Below, piece after piece: positions 16,032 to 23,231 of a stretch of DNA of 61,952 nt. The notes under the pieces are model-generated. The model had not been told where the DNA came from. It saw nothing but the letters and a program-made list of their open reading frames with translations, and did no database searches. Made by a program: the position numbers and the translations under genes. Every line of letters starts with the position of its first letter. The first letter of the stretch is position 1. This DNA is from a virus. The stretch covers positions 1-61,952 of IMG/VR virus record IMGVR_UViG_3300021960_000001. One strand, 5' to 3'.

Positions 16032-16413
16032 AGAAAAGAATCTTTGGCTTCTACTTAGAACAAATCTACCACATATCCATCTACAGAGGATTGAAACAGG
16101 AATGACAGGAGCAGGTGTTCCTGATGTCAACGGTTGTGCAAAAGGTAAAGAGTTCTGGATAGAACTAAAAGAAATACATTCAGGTAATCAACTTACTCTA
16201 CGACCCATGCAAATTTCCTGGTTGGCTAAACGTGCATCAAACGGTGGACAAGTTTTTGTAATGGCTAGAAAAAATGACGAAATCAAGCTCTACCATATTG
16301 ACAGTCTTACAGGAATAAAAGACCTAGTAAAAGGTGGCTATAACTCTGACGCTCTACTAACGCTGACAATACCCTACGATTGGGACGCTCTTACTACTGC
16401 TTTACTTTCTTAA
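16024..16413 (+). CDS. VRR-NUC-type (PD-(D/E)xK) endonuclease
   Basis: 129 aa. The nuclease core is visible as LQRIETGMTGAGVPDVNGC, GKEFWIELKE and RPMQISWLAKRA...GGQVFVMAR, i.e. the PD...ExK pattern of VRR-NUC/endonuclease-VII-like resolvases. Likely roles are branch resolution before packaging or degradation of DNA. It follows the zinc-finger gene with an 8-bp overlap. Confidence 0.8.
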   Translation: MAKEKNLWLLLRTNLPHIHLQRIETGMTGAGVPDVNGCAKGKEFWIELKEIHSGNQLTLRPMQISWLAKRASNGGQVFVMARKNDEIKLYHIDSLTGIKDLVKGGYNSDALLTLTIPYDWDALTTALLS

Positions 16414-16429
16414 CCTTGGTACGTATAAT
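16403..16429 (+). promoter_or_regulatory. Early promoter, TACTTT-N15-TATAAT
   Basis: TACTTT at 16403-16408, exactly 15 nt, then a perfect TATAAT at 16424-16429. This is the best example of the family. A small leader hairpin follows (AGTAG 16436-16440 / CTACT 16449-16453), then TTAGAAAGGAGAAATAT before the ATG at 16480. The -35 element overlaps the end of the nuclease gene. Confidence 0.7.
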
Positions 16430-16479
16430 GACCCTAGTAGTAATTAAGCTACTGTCATTAACTTAGAAAGGAGAAATAT

Positions 16480-17508
16480 ATGGCACATCAAGTAGAAACA
16501 ATGGCTTGGGCAGGTGACAAACCTTGGCACGGATTAGGTGTTGAAGTTGACGCTAACCTCACCCCATTGGAAATGCAAAAAGCTGCACAGTTAGACTGGA
16601 CAGTTAGTAAGCGTCCTAGTTATACACTAGACGCCCCTGAATGGAGCGACGACGTTGGTCTTATCCAAGCGGAGAATACCTTCCACATCGTTCGTGATTC
16701 TGATAATAGAATATTATCTCATTGCGGTAGAGACTACGTCCCTATTCAAAACGAGGACGTGTTCAAGTTCTTTAAACGCTTTACGGAAGCAGGTCATATG
16801 ACCATGGAAACCGCAGGTAGTTTAAAAGATGGCGGAGAAATATGGGGTTTAGCTAAAATCTCAGAAGACTTCGAACTGGCGGGAGACGACCTTATAAAAG
16901 GTTATCTTCTTATTAATCAACCGCATATAGTTGGTAGGTCGATGACCATAAAGCTAACGCCTATAAGAGTTGTATGTAATAACACTCTTACGATGGCATT
17001 ACAGCATGGTGGAACGGCTTCATTCCGTATGCCACACGTAAAAGAGTTCGGCGACGACGTTATACAAGCTGCAGAAGAAGCATTAGGTTTATCTGCATCG
17101 GCTATGACTGAGTTTAGAAACAACTCTACTATCTTGTCTAAAGCGAAAGCTAAGCATTCAGATGTTCTTGATTATGTTAGTGAAATATACCAGCCAACGA
17201 TGCTTGCTGAGTATAGGCTAGAAGAACAACTACGAGCCCAAGGCAAAGCCGTAGGTATACAAGAACCCTTGAAGGATAGGCTGAACAAGTTTCCTTCATT
17301 AGTAATGGAAGCTTTAGAAGAGAGTCCAGGTGCAAACCTGAAGTCTGCTAGAGGTACGTGGTGGGGTGCATTGAATGCTGTCACCTACGTAGAAGACCAT
17401 TTACGTGAGTCGCAAACTGAAGGCAATGCTCTACATAGTGCATGGTTCGGTGCCGCAGCCAATCGTAAGAGCAAAGCTTTAGAACTTGCTATACAGAGGG
17501 CTGCTTAA
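16480..17508 (+). CDS. DUF932 (TIGR03299-like) phage/plasmid protein
   Basis: 342 aa. It starts MAHQVETMAWAGDKPWHGLG, the hallmark of the DUF932 family, and continues with FFKRFTEAGHMTMETAG and IKLTPIRVVCNNTLTMAL, also typical. Family members are common in phages and plasmids, and their biochemical role is unknown. It heads its own unit behind a strong promoter and overlaps the next gene by one base (TAATG). Confidence 0.88.
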   Translation: MAHQVETMAWAGDKPWHGLGVEVDANLTPLEMQKAAQLDWTVSKRPSYTLDAPEWSDDVGLIQAENTFHIVRDSDNRILSHCGRDYVPIQNEDVFKFFKRFTEAGHMTMETAGSLKDGGEIWGLAKISEDFELAGDDLIKGYLLINQPHIVGRSMTIKLTPIRVVCNNTLTMALQHGGTASFRMPHVKEFGDDVIQAAEEALGLSASAMTEFRNNSTILSKAKAKHSDVLDYVSEIYQPTMLAEYRLEEQLRAQGKAVGIQEPLKDRLNKFPSLVMEALEESPGANLKSARGTWWGALNAVTYVEDHLRESQTEGNALHSAWFGAAANRKSKALELAIQRAA

Positions 17509-17738
17509 TGGAAAACCCTAAACAATACAAAATAGACGCTGATGTCTTAGGTATGGTTTGGGAAAGGTTATTCGAGTCAGGCAACGATGAACTGGCTCGA
17601 TTAATCTCCGATACCATGATAGCCCAAGGTTGTCAGGAGTTGGTGGGTGTAGATGACCCATCATTAATATTAATGTTTTGGAAAAATTATCTAGAGGAAA
17701 ATGACCTAGTTAGTTTTTCTGATGGTAAGCTACATTGA
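17508..17738 (+). CDS. Small protein, function unknown
   Basis: 76 aa, translationally coupled to the DUF932 gene through TAATG. Acidic, helical (DVLGMVWERLFESGNDEL). No family recognised. Confidence 0.7.
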   Translation: MENPKQYKIDADVLGMVWERLFESGNDELARLISDTMIAQGCQELVGVDDPSLILMFWKNYLEENDLVSFSDGKLH

Positions 17739-17757
17739 CGCTTATCCTATACTGGTT

Positions 17758-17810
17758 TACTTTCGCGTTATTCGAAGGCATACTAGAAACTGGTTCTACC
17801 GCAAGGTAGA
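17758..17810 (+). promoter_or_regulatory. Early promoter and leader hairpin
   Basis: TACTTT (17758-17763), 15 nt, CATACT (17779-17784). The leader then contains TCTACC-gcaa-GGTAGA (17795-17810), a 6-bp hairpin with a GNRA tetraloop, and AAAAGAAAGGAGAAA before the ATG at 17840. Confidence 0.55.
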
Positions 17811-17839
17811 GTTTATTAACTAAAAGAAAGGAGAAAGAT

Positions 17840-18217
17840 ATGCAAACTGCAACATCTACGCCCTCTAAAAAGAGAGCACCAATAGCAACTACTGTGAAAG
17901 CAGCAGCTGCAAAGCCACTTAGCAAAGCTAAAGTGAATGCTGTTCCTAAACCTATGAAAAGTGGTAAAGGCTCAGCGAGAACGTTATACAAGTACACTGG
18001 TAAAGCACCAGAAGGCAAGACTCCGCAAATGAATGCGTTGATTGCTACTTGTGTTGAGTGTAAGAAAACTGAGCTTGATATAGCTAGTTTCACTGCACAA
18101 GACTTAGTCGCGTTAGCTGTGAAAAAAGGTACTTTGACTACAGGTCAAGACCCGCTTAGAATCTTCAGGTTTTATGCAAAAAGACTTGTTGACGAAGGCT
18201 ACTTCGCGAAAGCGTAA
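17840..18217 (+). CDS. Small basic protein, paralogue of the 24038 gene
   Basis: 125 aa. The N-terminal 55 residues are Lys/Ala/Pro-rich (KKRAPIATTVKAAAAKPLSK) and probably disordered. The C-terminal part, from about residue 60, is a small helical domain ending PLRIFRFYAKRLVDEGYF. The same plan and ending (PAKIWQFYKNRLIKSEFI) occur in the 111-aa protein at 24038. A winged-helix-like nucleic-acid-binding protein is possible. It has its own promoter and leader. Confidence 0.7.
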   Translation: MQTATSTPSKKRAPIATTVKAAAAKPLSKAKVNAVPKPMKSGKGSARTLYKYTGKAPEGKTPQMNALIATCVECKKTELDIASFTAQDLVALAVKKGTLTTGQDPLRIFRFYAKRLVDEGYFAKA

Positions 18218-18223
18218 TCTACT

Positions 18224-18256
18224 AGGTGCATAGGGAAACTTGTGCACCTTATTTTT
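18224..18256 (+). terminator. Hairpin followed by T-run
   Basis: AGGTGCA (18224-18230) pairs with TGCACCT (18243-18249), followed by TATTTTT. It lies 7 bp after the stop of the upstream gene and fits a Rho-independent terminator; the stem is only 7 bp with a 12-nt loop, so strength is uncertain. Confidence 0.5.
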
Positions 18257-18267
18257 AGGAGAAAACT

Positions 18268-18447
18268 ATGCAAATAGAAATACAGAAAAAAGACGGCACG
18301 ACTTTTACAACAAACGTGACTACCCTAGCTAAAGCGATATATCCGCACGTGACAGCCGATACATCGTTTCACTATTCATTAGAAACAGACTTTATAAACG
18401 GCGTTTATGATGCTATCGAGCAGATGATGGGGGACAACGATGAGTAA
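18268..18447 (+). CDS. Small early protein, 59 aa
   Basis: ATG at 18268 after TTTTTAGGAGAAAACT. The product begins MQIEIQKKDGTTFTTNVTTL and has an acidic C-terminus. It overlaps the next gene by 8 bp. No family recognised. Confidence 0.6.
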   Translation: MQIEIQKKDGTTFTTNVTTLAKAIYPHVTADTSFHYSLETDFINGVYDAIEQMMGDNDE

Positions 18448-18616
18448 AAATAAAGTATGGGAAATAACAGTAAGCACAACTGTTCAGATAGATTCTGAAG
18501 ATGATTATTGTGAAAACCAAGAACATGCTGAAGTTATTATGTGGGATAGATGGAATGTTTATAAACACAATTTAGAAATAACTAAGGTAAAAACATGGGA
18601 GTATGAAAGTGAATGA
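18440..18616 (+). CDS. Small early protein, 58 aa
   Basis: ATG at 18440 within the end of the previous gene. The product starts MSKNKVWEITVSTTVQI and looks like a small beta/alpha protein (EHAEVIMWDRWNVY). No family recognised. Confidence 0.55.
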   Translation: MSKNKVWEITVSTTVQIDSEDDYCENQEHAEVIMWDRWNVYKHNLEITKVKTWEYESE

Positions 18617-18686
18617 CCGAGATAAAATAATTCTCGCTTTTGCGTGGTTTCTTTTAGTAGTTTACTTTGCCCTTTATGGTATATAA
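18603..18686 (+). CDS. Possible 27-aa membrane microprotein
   Basis: A 27-codon frame: MKVNDRDKIILAFAWFLLVV followed by YFALYGI. The middle and end would form one membrane helix. The ribosome-binding site is poor, and the frame overlaps a promoter motif, so this may be chance. Confidence 0.25.
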   Translation: MKVNDRDKIILAFAWFLLVVYFALYGI

Positions 18687-18689
18687 ACT
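18663..18689 (+). promoter_or_regulatory. Early promoter candidate
   Basis: TTTACTTTGCCC with TACTTT at 18663-18668; TAAACT 15 nt later (18684-18689), or TATAAA at 18682-18687 with a 13-nt spacer. The leader AAAGAAAGGAGAAATGTT precedes the ATG at 18723. Confidence 0.55.
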
Positions 18690-18722
18690 ATAGGTATAAC
18701 TATTAAAGAAAGGAGAAATGTT

Positions 18723-18986
18723 ATGAATTATACAAAAATTGAAGACGGCATGTATCGAGGCTCTGATGGTAATCTATACCACGACGAGCGAGTCTTGAGG
18801 TATAGAGTTTTATACCAAAATGTTGATACACCACATAGCGAGAACTGGATGTTACACACATCTCATAGCAAGTTTGAGTCTGCACAAGCCGAAGTCGAAA
18901 AACAAAACGAAAAGTGGAAAGGCTGGAACGTATATAAATTACGTGATGCAGGCGAAGCTACTAATATTAAGAGGTTGATGTACTGA
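18723..18986 (+). CDS. Small early protein, 87 aa
   Basis: The product starts MNYTKIEDGMYRGSDGNLYH and ends in a charged helical region (FESAQAEVEKQNEKWKGWNV). Its own promoter and leader precede it. It shares one base with the next gene (TGATG). No family recognised. Confidence 0.7.
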   Translation: MNYTKIEDGMYRGSDGNLYHDERVLRYRVLYQNVDTPHSENWMLHTSHSKFESAQAEVEKQNEKWKGWNVYKLRDAGEATNIKRLMY

Positions 18987-19309
18987 TGAAAATTAAAGAA
19001 CTAATGGCGGAAACATCAAGACTAGTTGATTTTTTCAATACTTTAACAGATAAAGATATCGAAATGATTACCTTTATTGATGCTGCGGTAGACGAGGGTA
19101 AACGCCCCAATTTAGCGGAGTTCGAAGAAGAGTTTTCTCACGATAACAGACCTCGTAACGAACTATTGTCCGATATATCTAGAAAATATTTAGATTATTG
19201 GCATAAATACAAACCTGAGACAGCAGGATTAATTAAACCTACATTATCTTGGTACGACCCTCATCACGAGGGTTATCACGAAATTGGCTCTAACAAGGGG
19301 CTCCATTAA
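18986..19309 (+). CDS. Small early protein, 107 aa
   Basis: Starts MKIKELMAETSRLVDFFNTL, acidic and helical, with a C-terminal stretch WYDPHHEGYHE rich in His and aromatic residues. Translationally coupled to the upstream gene. No family recognised. Confidence 0.7.
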   Translation: MKIKELMAETSRLVDFFNTLTDKDIEMITFIDAAVDEGKRPNLAEFEEEFSHDNRPRNELLSDISRKYLDYWHKYKPETAGLIKPTLSWYDPHHEGYHEIGSNKGLH

Positions 19310-19329
19310 TCGTGTATTATAAGACTGGT

Positions 19330-19356
19330 TTATAATCGTATGCTGTATTATATAAT
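19330..19356 (+). promoter_or_regulatory. Promoter candidate giving a leaderless mRNA
   Basis: A perfect TATAAT at 19351-19356 lies exactly 6 nt before the ATG at 19363; the upstream hexamer 15 nt away is TTATAA (or TTTATA with 16 nt). There is no ribosome-binding site. Confidence 0.5.
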
Positions 19357-19362
19357 TTACTT

Positions 19363-19473
19363 ATGTTAAAACTATACAAGAACGATTTTACGAGTCCCGA
19401 TAAAGGTTTTTATAGTTTATCTTTATCAGGCACAAGTGTGGTGCTGACAAAATTCACGAGGTCAGTTAAATGA
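19363..19473 (+). CDS. Tiny early protein, 36 aa, probably leaderless
   Basis: ATG 6 nt after TATAAT. The product starts MLKLYKNDFTSPDKGFYSLS and is basic at the C-terminus. It ends in an ATGA overlap with the next small gene, which supports both being real. Confidence 0.5.
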   Translation: MLKLYKNDFTSPDKGFYSLSLSGTSVVLTKFTRSVK

Positions 19474-19625
19474 GACTTGTTAAATACTACAACCACACTG
19501 AGTCAGCCATCGGGTGCGAGAGAGTTATCCCGAGAAGTGACGTTAAACTACTAGACTCTCACGTGTGGCTACAAATGAGCTCTGTAAATCCTGACTGCGT
19601 TCGCGTAGAGGTCGGTCTGAGATAA
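19470..19625 (+). CDS. Tiny early protein, 51 aa
   Basis: ATG overlaps the previous stop (ATGA). The product starts MRLVKYYNHTESAIGCERVI and contains two Cys and a compact hydrophobic C-terminus (CVRVEVGLR). No family recognised. Confidence 0.5.
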   Translation: MRLVKYYNHTESAIGCERVIPRSDVKLLDSHVWLQMSSVNPDCVRVEVGLR

Positions 19626-19693
19626 AATGCGAATAAGTGCTAGAAACCATCACGCAATAGCCACACACCTATTTCATAAGAAAGGAGAAATAT

Positions 19694-19936
19694 ATGAAAA
19701 ACCTAGAAGAAAACTTAGTTAAGATAGTTGATTCTATTGAAACTATTATCCAAACACAGCGTAGTGTTCAGGAGTTTATGCACGGTCAGATGGAAGCTAA
19801 TGAGTTTCTAGCTAAACGTATAAAAGAACTAGAAGGCAGAGTCGCTATTGCTGAAAACGAGAAAAACGTGATGAATGCTGTTTCTGGCATTATACCAACT
19901 CAGGAGGTGTTCAATGCTGAGCCTAAACGAGATTAA
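19694..19936 (+). CDS. Coiled-coil early protein, 80 aa
   Basis: A clear leader AAGAAAGGAGAAATAT precedes the ATG. The product is one long predicted coiled coil (NLVKIVDSIETIIQTQ, ELEGRVAIAENEKNV). It overlaps the next gene by 23 bp. No function recognised; oligomerisation or inhibition by complex formation is possible. Confidence 0.7.
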   Translation: MKNLEENLVKIVDSIETIIQTQRSVQEFMHGQMEANEFLAKRIKELEGRVAIAENEKNVMNAVSGIIPTQEVFNAEPKRD

Positions 19937-20186
19937 GAAACAAACTCTACCGCATATCAGCAGTTTAACGCGTTGGCTACAGCTGACTGATGAAGACATA
20001 CTTGCGGCATACGACTGGGTTGTCGAAGTTATGTATGACTATCACCGAGTTTACGAGCCCTATCAATCTATCAAACGTAGCGACGTAGAATACTTTTTTG
20101 AACTATGGTGCGACGATTATTTCGAAGACCCTGCACCTGCAGAGCCTCACGATGAGTGGGGTGCACCCTTACAGGAGGTAAACTAA
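19914..20186 (+). CDS. Small acidic early protein, 90 aa
   Basis: Start chosen at 19914 because CAGGAGGTGTTCA lies just upstream; the longer frame from 19875 has no such site. The product is rich in aromatic and acidic residues (YFFELWCDDYFEDPAPAEP). No family recognised. TAATG coupling to the next gene. Confidence 0.65.
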   Translation: MLSLNEIKKQTLPHISSLTRWLQLTDEDILAAYDWVVEVMYDYHRVYEPYQSIKRSDVEYFFELWCDDYFEDPAPAEPHDEWGAPLQEVN

Positions 20187-20302
20187 TGATTGAAGAACTA
20201 CTAGACAAATACCACGTAGATGATTTTGATAAATTATTAATTGAGATAATTAATCACATGATAGAAGTTAAAAAAGATAGGGAGATGGAAGATGGCGAAT
20301 AA
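20186..20302 (+). CDS. Tiny acidic protein, 38 aa
   Basis: ACAGGAGGTAAACTA followed by ATG at 20186, overlapping the previous stop. Starts MIEELLDKYHVDDFDKLLIE. Overlaps the following gene by 11 bp. No family recognised. Confidence 0.55.
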   Translation: MIEELLDKYHVDDFDKLLIEIINHMIEVKKDREMEDGE

Positions 20303-20555
20303 ATATTACTACGGCAACGGTTTCAACAGCGAAAACTCTATTGCGATTATATGGTCAATAGAAGATGTCAAAGACCAACTAGATGAATGGTTTCCGCAAC
20401 TAAAATATACAGAAGATGATTGTATGGAAGTTTTATATAGTATGCAAGATAACCATGATGCTAATTATGGGATAAGTTGGGAAACTATACACGCTCAGAT
20501 AGAGAACCATTGGTACGATGAACTTAAAAAATTAAAGGAGGAAAATGATGGGTGA
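20292..20555 (+). CDS. Small early protein, 87 aa
   Basis: Starts MANKYYYGNGFNSENSIAII; the rest is acidic and aromatic (DQLDEWFPQLKYTEDDCMEV). AGGGAGATGGAAG lies upstream of the ATG. No family recognised. Confidence 0.65.
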   Translation: MANKYYYGNGFNSENSIAIIWSIEDVKDQLDEWFPQLKYTEDDCMEVLYSMQDNHDANYGISWETIHAQIENHWYDELKKLKEENDG

Positions 20556-20646
20556 TATAGATAGAAATAAAATACCACCGCATTTACGTCATTTATCAGA
20601 ATGGCGATTACAAGCATTACTTTATTTATTTAGGGGAACTTTATGA
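20545..20646 (+). CDS. Tiny basic protein, 33 aa
   Basis: AAAGGAGGAAA just before ATGATG at 20545. Starts MMGDIDRNKIPPHLRHLSEW and ends in a hydrophobic helix (LQALLYLFRGTL). ATGA overlap with the next gene. Confidence 0.45.
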   Translation: MMGDIDRNKIPPHLRHLSEWRLQALLYLFRGTL

Positions 20647-20741
20647 AAAAAGAATTTAAAGAGATAGGTTTGATGTTAGAGGGTTTAGACGCCGATTTAC
20701 GCAAACTAGGAGGTTGGATATGTCGTCTATTTACAAAGTGA
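20643..20741 (+). CDS. Tiny protein, 32 aa
   Basis: Starts MKKEFKEIGLMLEGLDADLR. ATGA coupling to the previous gene and overlap with the next one. Helical; no family recognised. Confidence 0.45.
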   Translation: MKKEFKEIGLMLEGLDADLRKLGGWICRLFTK

Positions 20742-20890
20742 CCATAGTATTAGAATTTGATACGTTTCCAACAGGAGATGAAATAAAACAAAAAGTTGAA
20801 AAACATAACTATATGGCTGAAATAAAAGAAGTCAAAGGAGAAAAAACATGGCAACAGAAAAAACTATCTGGTATCAACAAAACCATATAA
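20720..20890 (+). CDS. Tiny protein, 56 aa
   Basis: AGGAGGTTGGAT followed by ATG at 20720. Starts MSSIYKVTIVLEFDTFPTGD, a beta-alpha-beta-like small fold. Overlaps the start of the MazG-like gene by 43 bp. No family recognised. Confidence 0.45.
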   Translation: MSSIYKVTIVLEFDTFPTGDEIKQKVEKHNYMAEIKEVKGEKTWQQKKLSGINKTI

Positions 20891-21261
20891 GTCACGGACG
20901 AGCAACGTCTAAACTACCATTTAGACGAGGTGCTGGAGGACGTTGGGGTTCTATCAGCAGGGTTGAGGAATGGGCAGAACAACGCGGACTTATAGATGAG
21001 AACGGTCCTCTACCATTACCTGATAAACAAATGATAAAATTTTTAGAAGAAGTAGGCGAAACTGCTAGAGCTCTACTTTACGACGATATGGATGAACTCC
21101 GCGATGGTATTGGGGACTGCGTAGTATGTTTGATAGTATTAGCAGCACAATGTAATATGACTCTAGAAGAGTGTATGGACGCCGCATGGGACGAAATAAA
21201 AGACCGTAGTGGTAAACTCGAAAATGGCTTGTTCAAAAAGGATGGCGACTTCGATAGCTAG
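20848..21261 (+). CDS. MazG-like nucleotide pyrophosphohydrolase
   Basis: 137 aa; AAAGGAGAAAAAACATG start. The C-terminal half has the helical MazG-type core: KFLEEVGETARALL (E-E-x-x-E), then DELRDGIGDCVVCLIVLA (E-x-x-D) and TLEECMDAAWDEIKDR. Such enzymes hydrolyse non-canonical or free (d)NTPs; in phages they may adjust nucleotide or (p)ppGpp pools. The N-terminal extension is basic. Confidence 0.8.
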   Translation: MATEKTIWYQQNHISHGRATSKLPFRRGAGGRWGSISRVEEWAEQRGLIDENGPLPLPDKQMIKFLEEVGETARALLYDDMDELRDGIGDCVVCLIVLAAQCNMTLEECMDAAWDEIKDRSGKLENGLFKKDGDFDS

Positions 21262-21263
21262 GG

Positions 21264-21290
21264 TACATTGGCGTTGCTCTTTTATATAAT
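21264..21290 (+). promoter_or_regulatory. Early promoter, TACATT-N15-TATAAT
   Basis: TACATT (21264-21269), 15 nt, perfect TATAAT (21285-21290). The leader TTAGAAAGGAGAAATAT precedes the ATG at 21331. Confidence 0.65.
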
Positions 21291-21330
21291 ATAAAGGTAC
21301 GTTAATCAAACTATTAGAAAGGAGAAATAT

Positions 21331-21666
21331 ATGAGTAAACCTACACTTCAAAAAGTATACGAAAAAATGCAAATGATTAAGAAATACCCTGACGGGTTGG
21401 TCTTAGCGACTGCTTACGATAACGGCAGTCCCGCATTAATTTTAGGTCTGACAACAGGTGATGCTGTCGAGGGTGATACCTTTACACCACTAGCTATTAT
21501 GCTCGACCAAAATAGAATCGATACGTTAAAGCCCGACTGGAGCACTTTTGACAATATTCAGCATATTATAAAAAATGCTGAAAAACTCGATAACAGAGAA
21601 GAACCTGACGAGTTCGACTATCAACATCTCACTATAGATAAGTATTTTGAAAATGCTAACTTCTAA
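21331..21666 (+). CDS. Early protein, 111 aa, function unknown
   Basis: Starts MSKPTLQKVYEKMQMIKKYP. A hydrophobic middle (GLVLATAYDNGSPALILGL) suggests a compact beta-rich fold. Acidic C-terminus. It has its own promoter and leader and overlaps the zinc-finger gene by 20 bp. No family recognised. Confidence 0.65.
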   Translation: MSKPTLQKVYEKMQMIKKYPDGLVLATAYDNGSPALILGLTTGDAVEGDTFTPLAIMLDQNRIDTLKPDWSTFDNIQHIIKNAEKLDNREEPDEFDYQHLTIDKYFENANF

Positions 21667-21853
21667 GTGTAATTTATGTTACGAACCAATACCTGAGGGC
21701 AGATTGTCCTTAGGTTATGTGACTTGTTTGGTATGTGGAGAAGCCGCAGCCAACAAGTTAGCGGAGATTCGCAAAAAGCAAAGTGCACCTGCTTACAATA
21801 AAGGTGCGTATCAATATATAACTATTAATGATACTAAGACTATTGGGCGGTAA
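21647..21853 (+). CDS. Small zinc-finger protein (DksA/TraR-like finger)
   Basis: 68 aa. The pattern SKCNLCYEPIPEGRL...TCLVCGEAA (C-x2-C ... C-x2-C) resembles the zinc finger of DksA/TraR proteins, which bind RNA polymerase. The protein lacks the usual N-terminal coiled coil, so a regulatory role is only possible. C-terminus carries NKGAYQYITI. Confidence 0.6.
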   Translation: MKMLTSKCNLCYEPIPEGRLSLGYVTCLVCGEAAANKLAEIRKKQSAPAYNKGAYQYITINDTKTIGR

Positions 21854-21864
21854 GTATGCTGGTA

Positions 21865-21891
21865 TATAGTCAGCTTGTTCTTAGCTATAAT
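21865..21891 (+). promoter_or_regulatory. Early promoter candidate
   Basis: TATAGT (21865-21870), 15 nt, TATAAT (21886-21891), with TATACT just downstream. The leader ATAAGAAAGGAGAAATTT precedes the ATG at 21924. The -35 hexamer departs from the TACTTT consensus. Confidence 0.45.
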
Positions 21892-21923
21892 ATACTTAGT
21901 AATAAATAAGAAAGGAGAAATTT

Positions 21924-22118
21924 ATGAATAATGTGACGAAATTAGATGACCGCAAGTGTTGTATTTGCGACGGTCATATCGAGCCGCTGAGAAATGACAG
22001 CGGTGAGGTTGTGTGGGAAGGTGGCAACAATGCTTTACCAGTGCAAGATGGTAGGTGTTGTGATAATTGTAATATGATGGTTGTGATACCCGCACGTATC
22101 GCAACGATGGAGGGGTAA
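21924..22118 (+). CDS. Small zinc-binding protein
   Basis: 64 aa. Two cysteine knuckles, KCCICDGHIEPL and GRCCDNCNMM, are spaced to bind one zinc ion. The remainder is short. It starts a small operon with the next two genes. Function unknown. Confidence 0.65.
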   Translation: MNNVTKLDDRKCCICDGHIEPLRNDSGEVVWEGGNNALPVQDGRCCDNCNMMVVIPARIATMEG

Positions 22119-22119
22119 T

Positions 22120-22311
22120 ATGGCTAGAGAACAACTAACTAATGACCGCGAATATTATTTCGAAATACTGGACACTATGCAAGAACTAGGTAGTGTGAAT
22201 ATGTATGGAGCACCCGCAGAACTTACAAAACATTTTGATGTTCCGAGACGCGAGGCTATGTCTATTGTGACCGACTGGATGAAGTCGAAGGTGGTGAATG
22301 ATGGGTCTTGA
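22120..22311 (+). CDS. Small helical protein, possible winged helix
   Basis: 63 aa. GAPAELTKHFDVPRREAMSI followed by VTDWMK reads like a helix-turn-helix, so DNA binding is possible. One base after the previous stop, with GGAGGGGTAAT as ribosome-binding site. Overlaps the next gene by 14 bp. Confidence 0.6.
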   Translation: MAREQLTNDREYYFEILDTMQELGSVNMYGAPAELTKHFDVPRREAMSIVTDWMKSKVVNDGS

Positions 22312-22747
22312 TTGTTATATAGTACACGCGAACGACCGTGATAAATCATTTACTCACGAAGATGACGAACGTTTGAAAGATATCAACTTGTGTGGAGGTA
22401 TGTTGAGCGGTGGTGGTAGCGACGGCTCTTTTAGGGGCAAGGTCTACGAACCTTTGATAGATGAACTTATGCAACACGACGGAGGTATTTGGCATAAACA
22501 AGAAGAAGATGACTACGTTGTGCTGACCGATGAACTAAAAGAACAGGCTCATGCTCTAGGTGATTTGATGACTGATTTGTTATTAGATGCCGAGGGTGAT
22601 GGGACAGTGCTTAACGATGATGATGTAGTTTATAAAACGACTACGTCATATTACGAAAACGAGTATACATGGAAGGAGATATGTGACCTCGAAAGGCTGC
22701 TCCGTGTTGCTTCAGAGCGTCGTGCCGTTATGCAAACATGGTGGTGA
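22298..22747 (+). CDS. Early protein, 149 aa, function unknown
   Basis: Starts MMGLDCYIVHANDRDKSFTH (the second Met is also possible). Contains a Gly-rich stretch CGGMLSGGGSDGSFRGKVYE and an acidic middle; the C-terminal part is helical (ICDLERLLRVASERRAVM). No family recognised. Confidence 0.65.
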   Translation: MMGLDCYIVHANDRDKSFTHEDDERLKDINLCGGMLSGGGSDGSFRGKVYEPLIDELMQHDGGIWHKQEEDDYVVLTDELKEQAHALGDLMTDLLLDAEGDGTVLNDDDVVYKTTTSYYENEYTWKEICDLERLLRVASERRAVMQTWW

Positions 22748-22750
22748 TTT

Positions 22751-22909
22751 ATGAGTGAAGAACTGCTACGATTAAATAAACTATACGACTCGGTCTACGA
22801 GAAGTTTGAAACTAAAATAGATAAGCTCAAAGCTAAACGAGATTATGAACTTAGTTATATTTATGACGCAATCAATAAAGAAAAACAAATAAAGAATTCT
22901 TCTCCATAA
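22751..22909 (+). CDS. Small coiled-coil protein, 52 aa
   Basis: ATG at 22751, 3 bp after the previous stop. Starts MSEELLRLNKLYDSVYEKFE and is helical and charged throughout. Last gene before a terminator. Confidence 0.55.
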   Translation: MSEELLRLNKLYDSVYEKFETKIDKLKAKRDYELSYIYDAINKEKQIKNSSP

Positions 22910-22937
22910 ATGCTCCTTATAAATGAAGGGTTCTTTG

Positions 22938-22962
22938 ACCTCGCTTCGTGCGGGGTTTTTTA
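22938..22962 (+). terminator. Rho-independent terminator at the end of the early region
   Basis: CCTCGC-ttcgt-GCGGGG stem (22939-22944 / 22950-22955, one G-T pair) closed by A-T and followed by TTTTTT. It lies about 30 bp after the last early gene. Confidence 0.8.
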
Positions 22963-23231
22963 TTGCCCTATTATTCTATGTGTATTGTTATTCTGTAAAA
23001 TAAAAAAGTTTTTGAAAAAAGTTCTCTACATTGGCTAATATCACTAATATACTAATAGAATCAAGCTACAAGGCTCTTGGTTAGAGGATTGTTAGTAATA
23101 GCAAAAGTAATAGATTTCTATTAGTCTATTACAAATGAGTGGTAAGATACCTAGAGGGCATGAGAAAAAGTTTATAATATGATAAATATATAATATTATT
23201 GTAATATCATTTGCTAAGTCTAGGAGACACA
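22963..23231. other. Intergenic region before terS
   Basis: About 270 bp without a gene between the early terminator and terS. It holds one promoter candidate (23027-23053). The stretch 23155-23210 is AT-rich. Nothing else was seen. Confidence 0.5.
23027..23053 (+). promoter_or_regulatory. Promoter candidate upstream of terS
   Basis: TACATT (23027-23032), 15 nt, TATACT (23048-23053). Same spacing as the early promoter family. About 180 bp upstream of the terS start. Confidence 0.5.

Noticed and set aside
19627-19722. 31-codon frame overlapping the leader of the 19694 gene
   Set aside because: No ribosome-binding site, and most of it lies over the leader and start of a well-supported gene.
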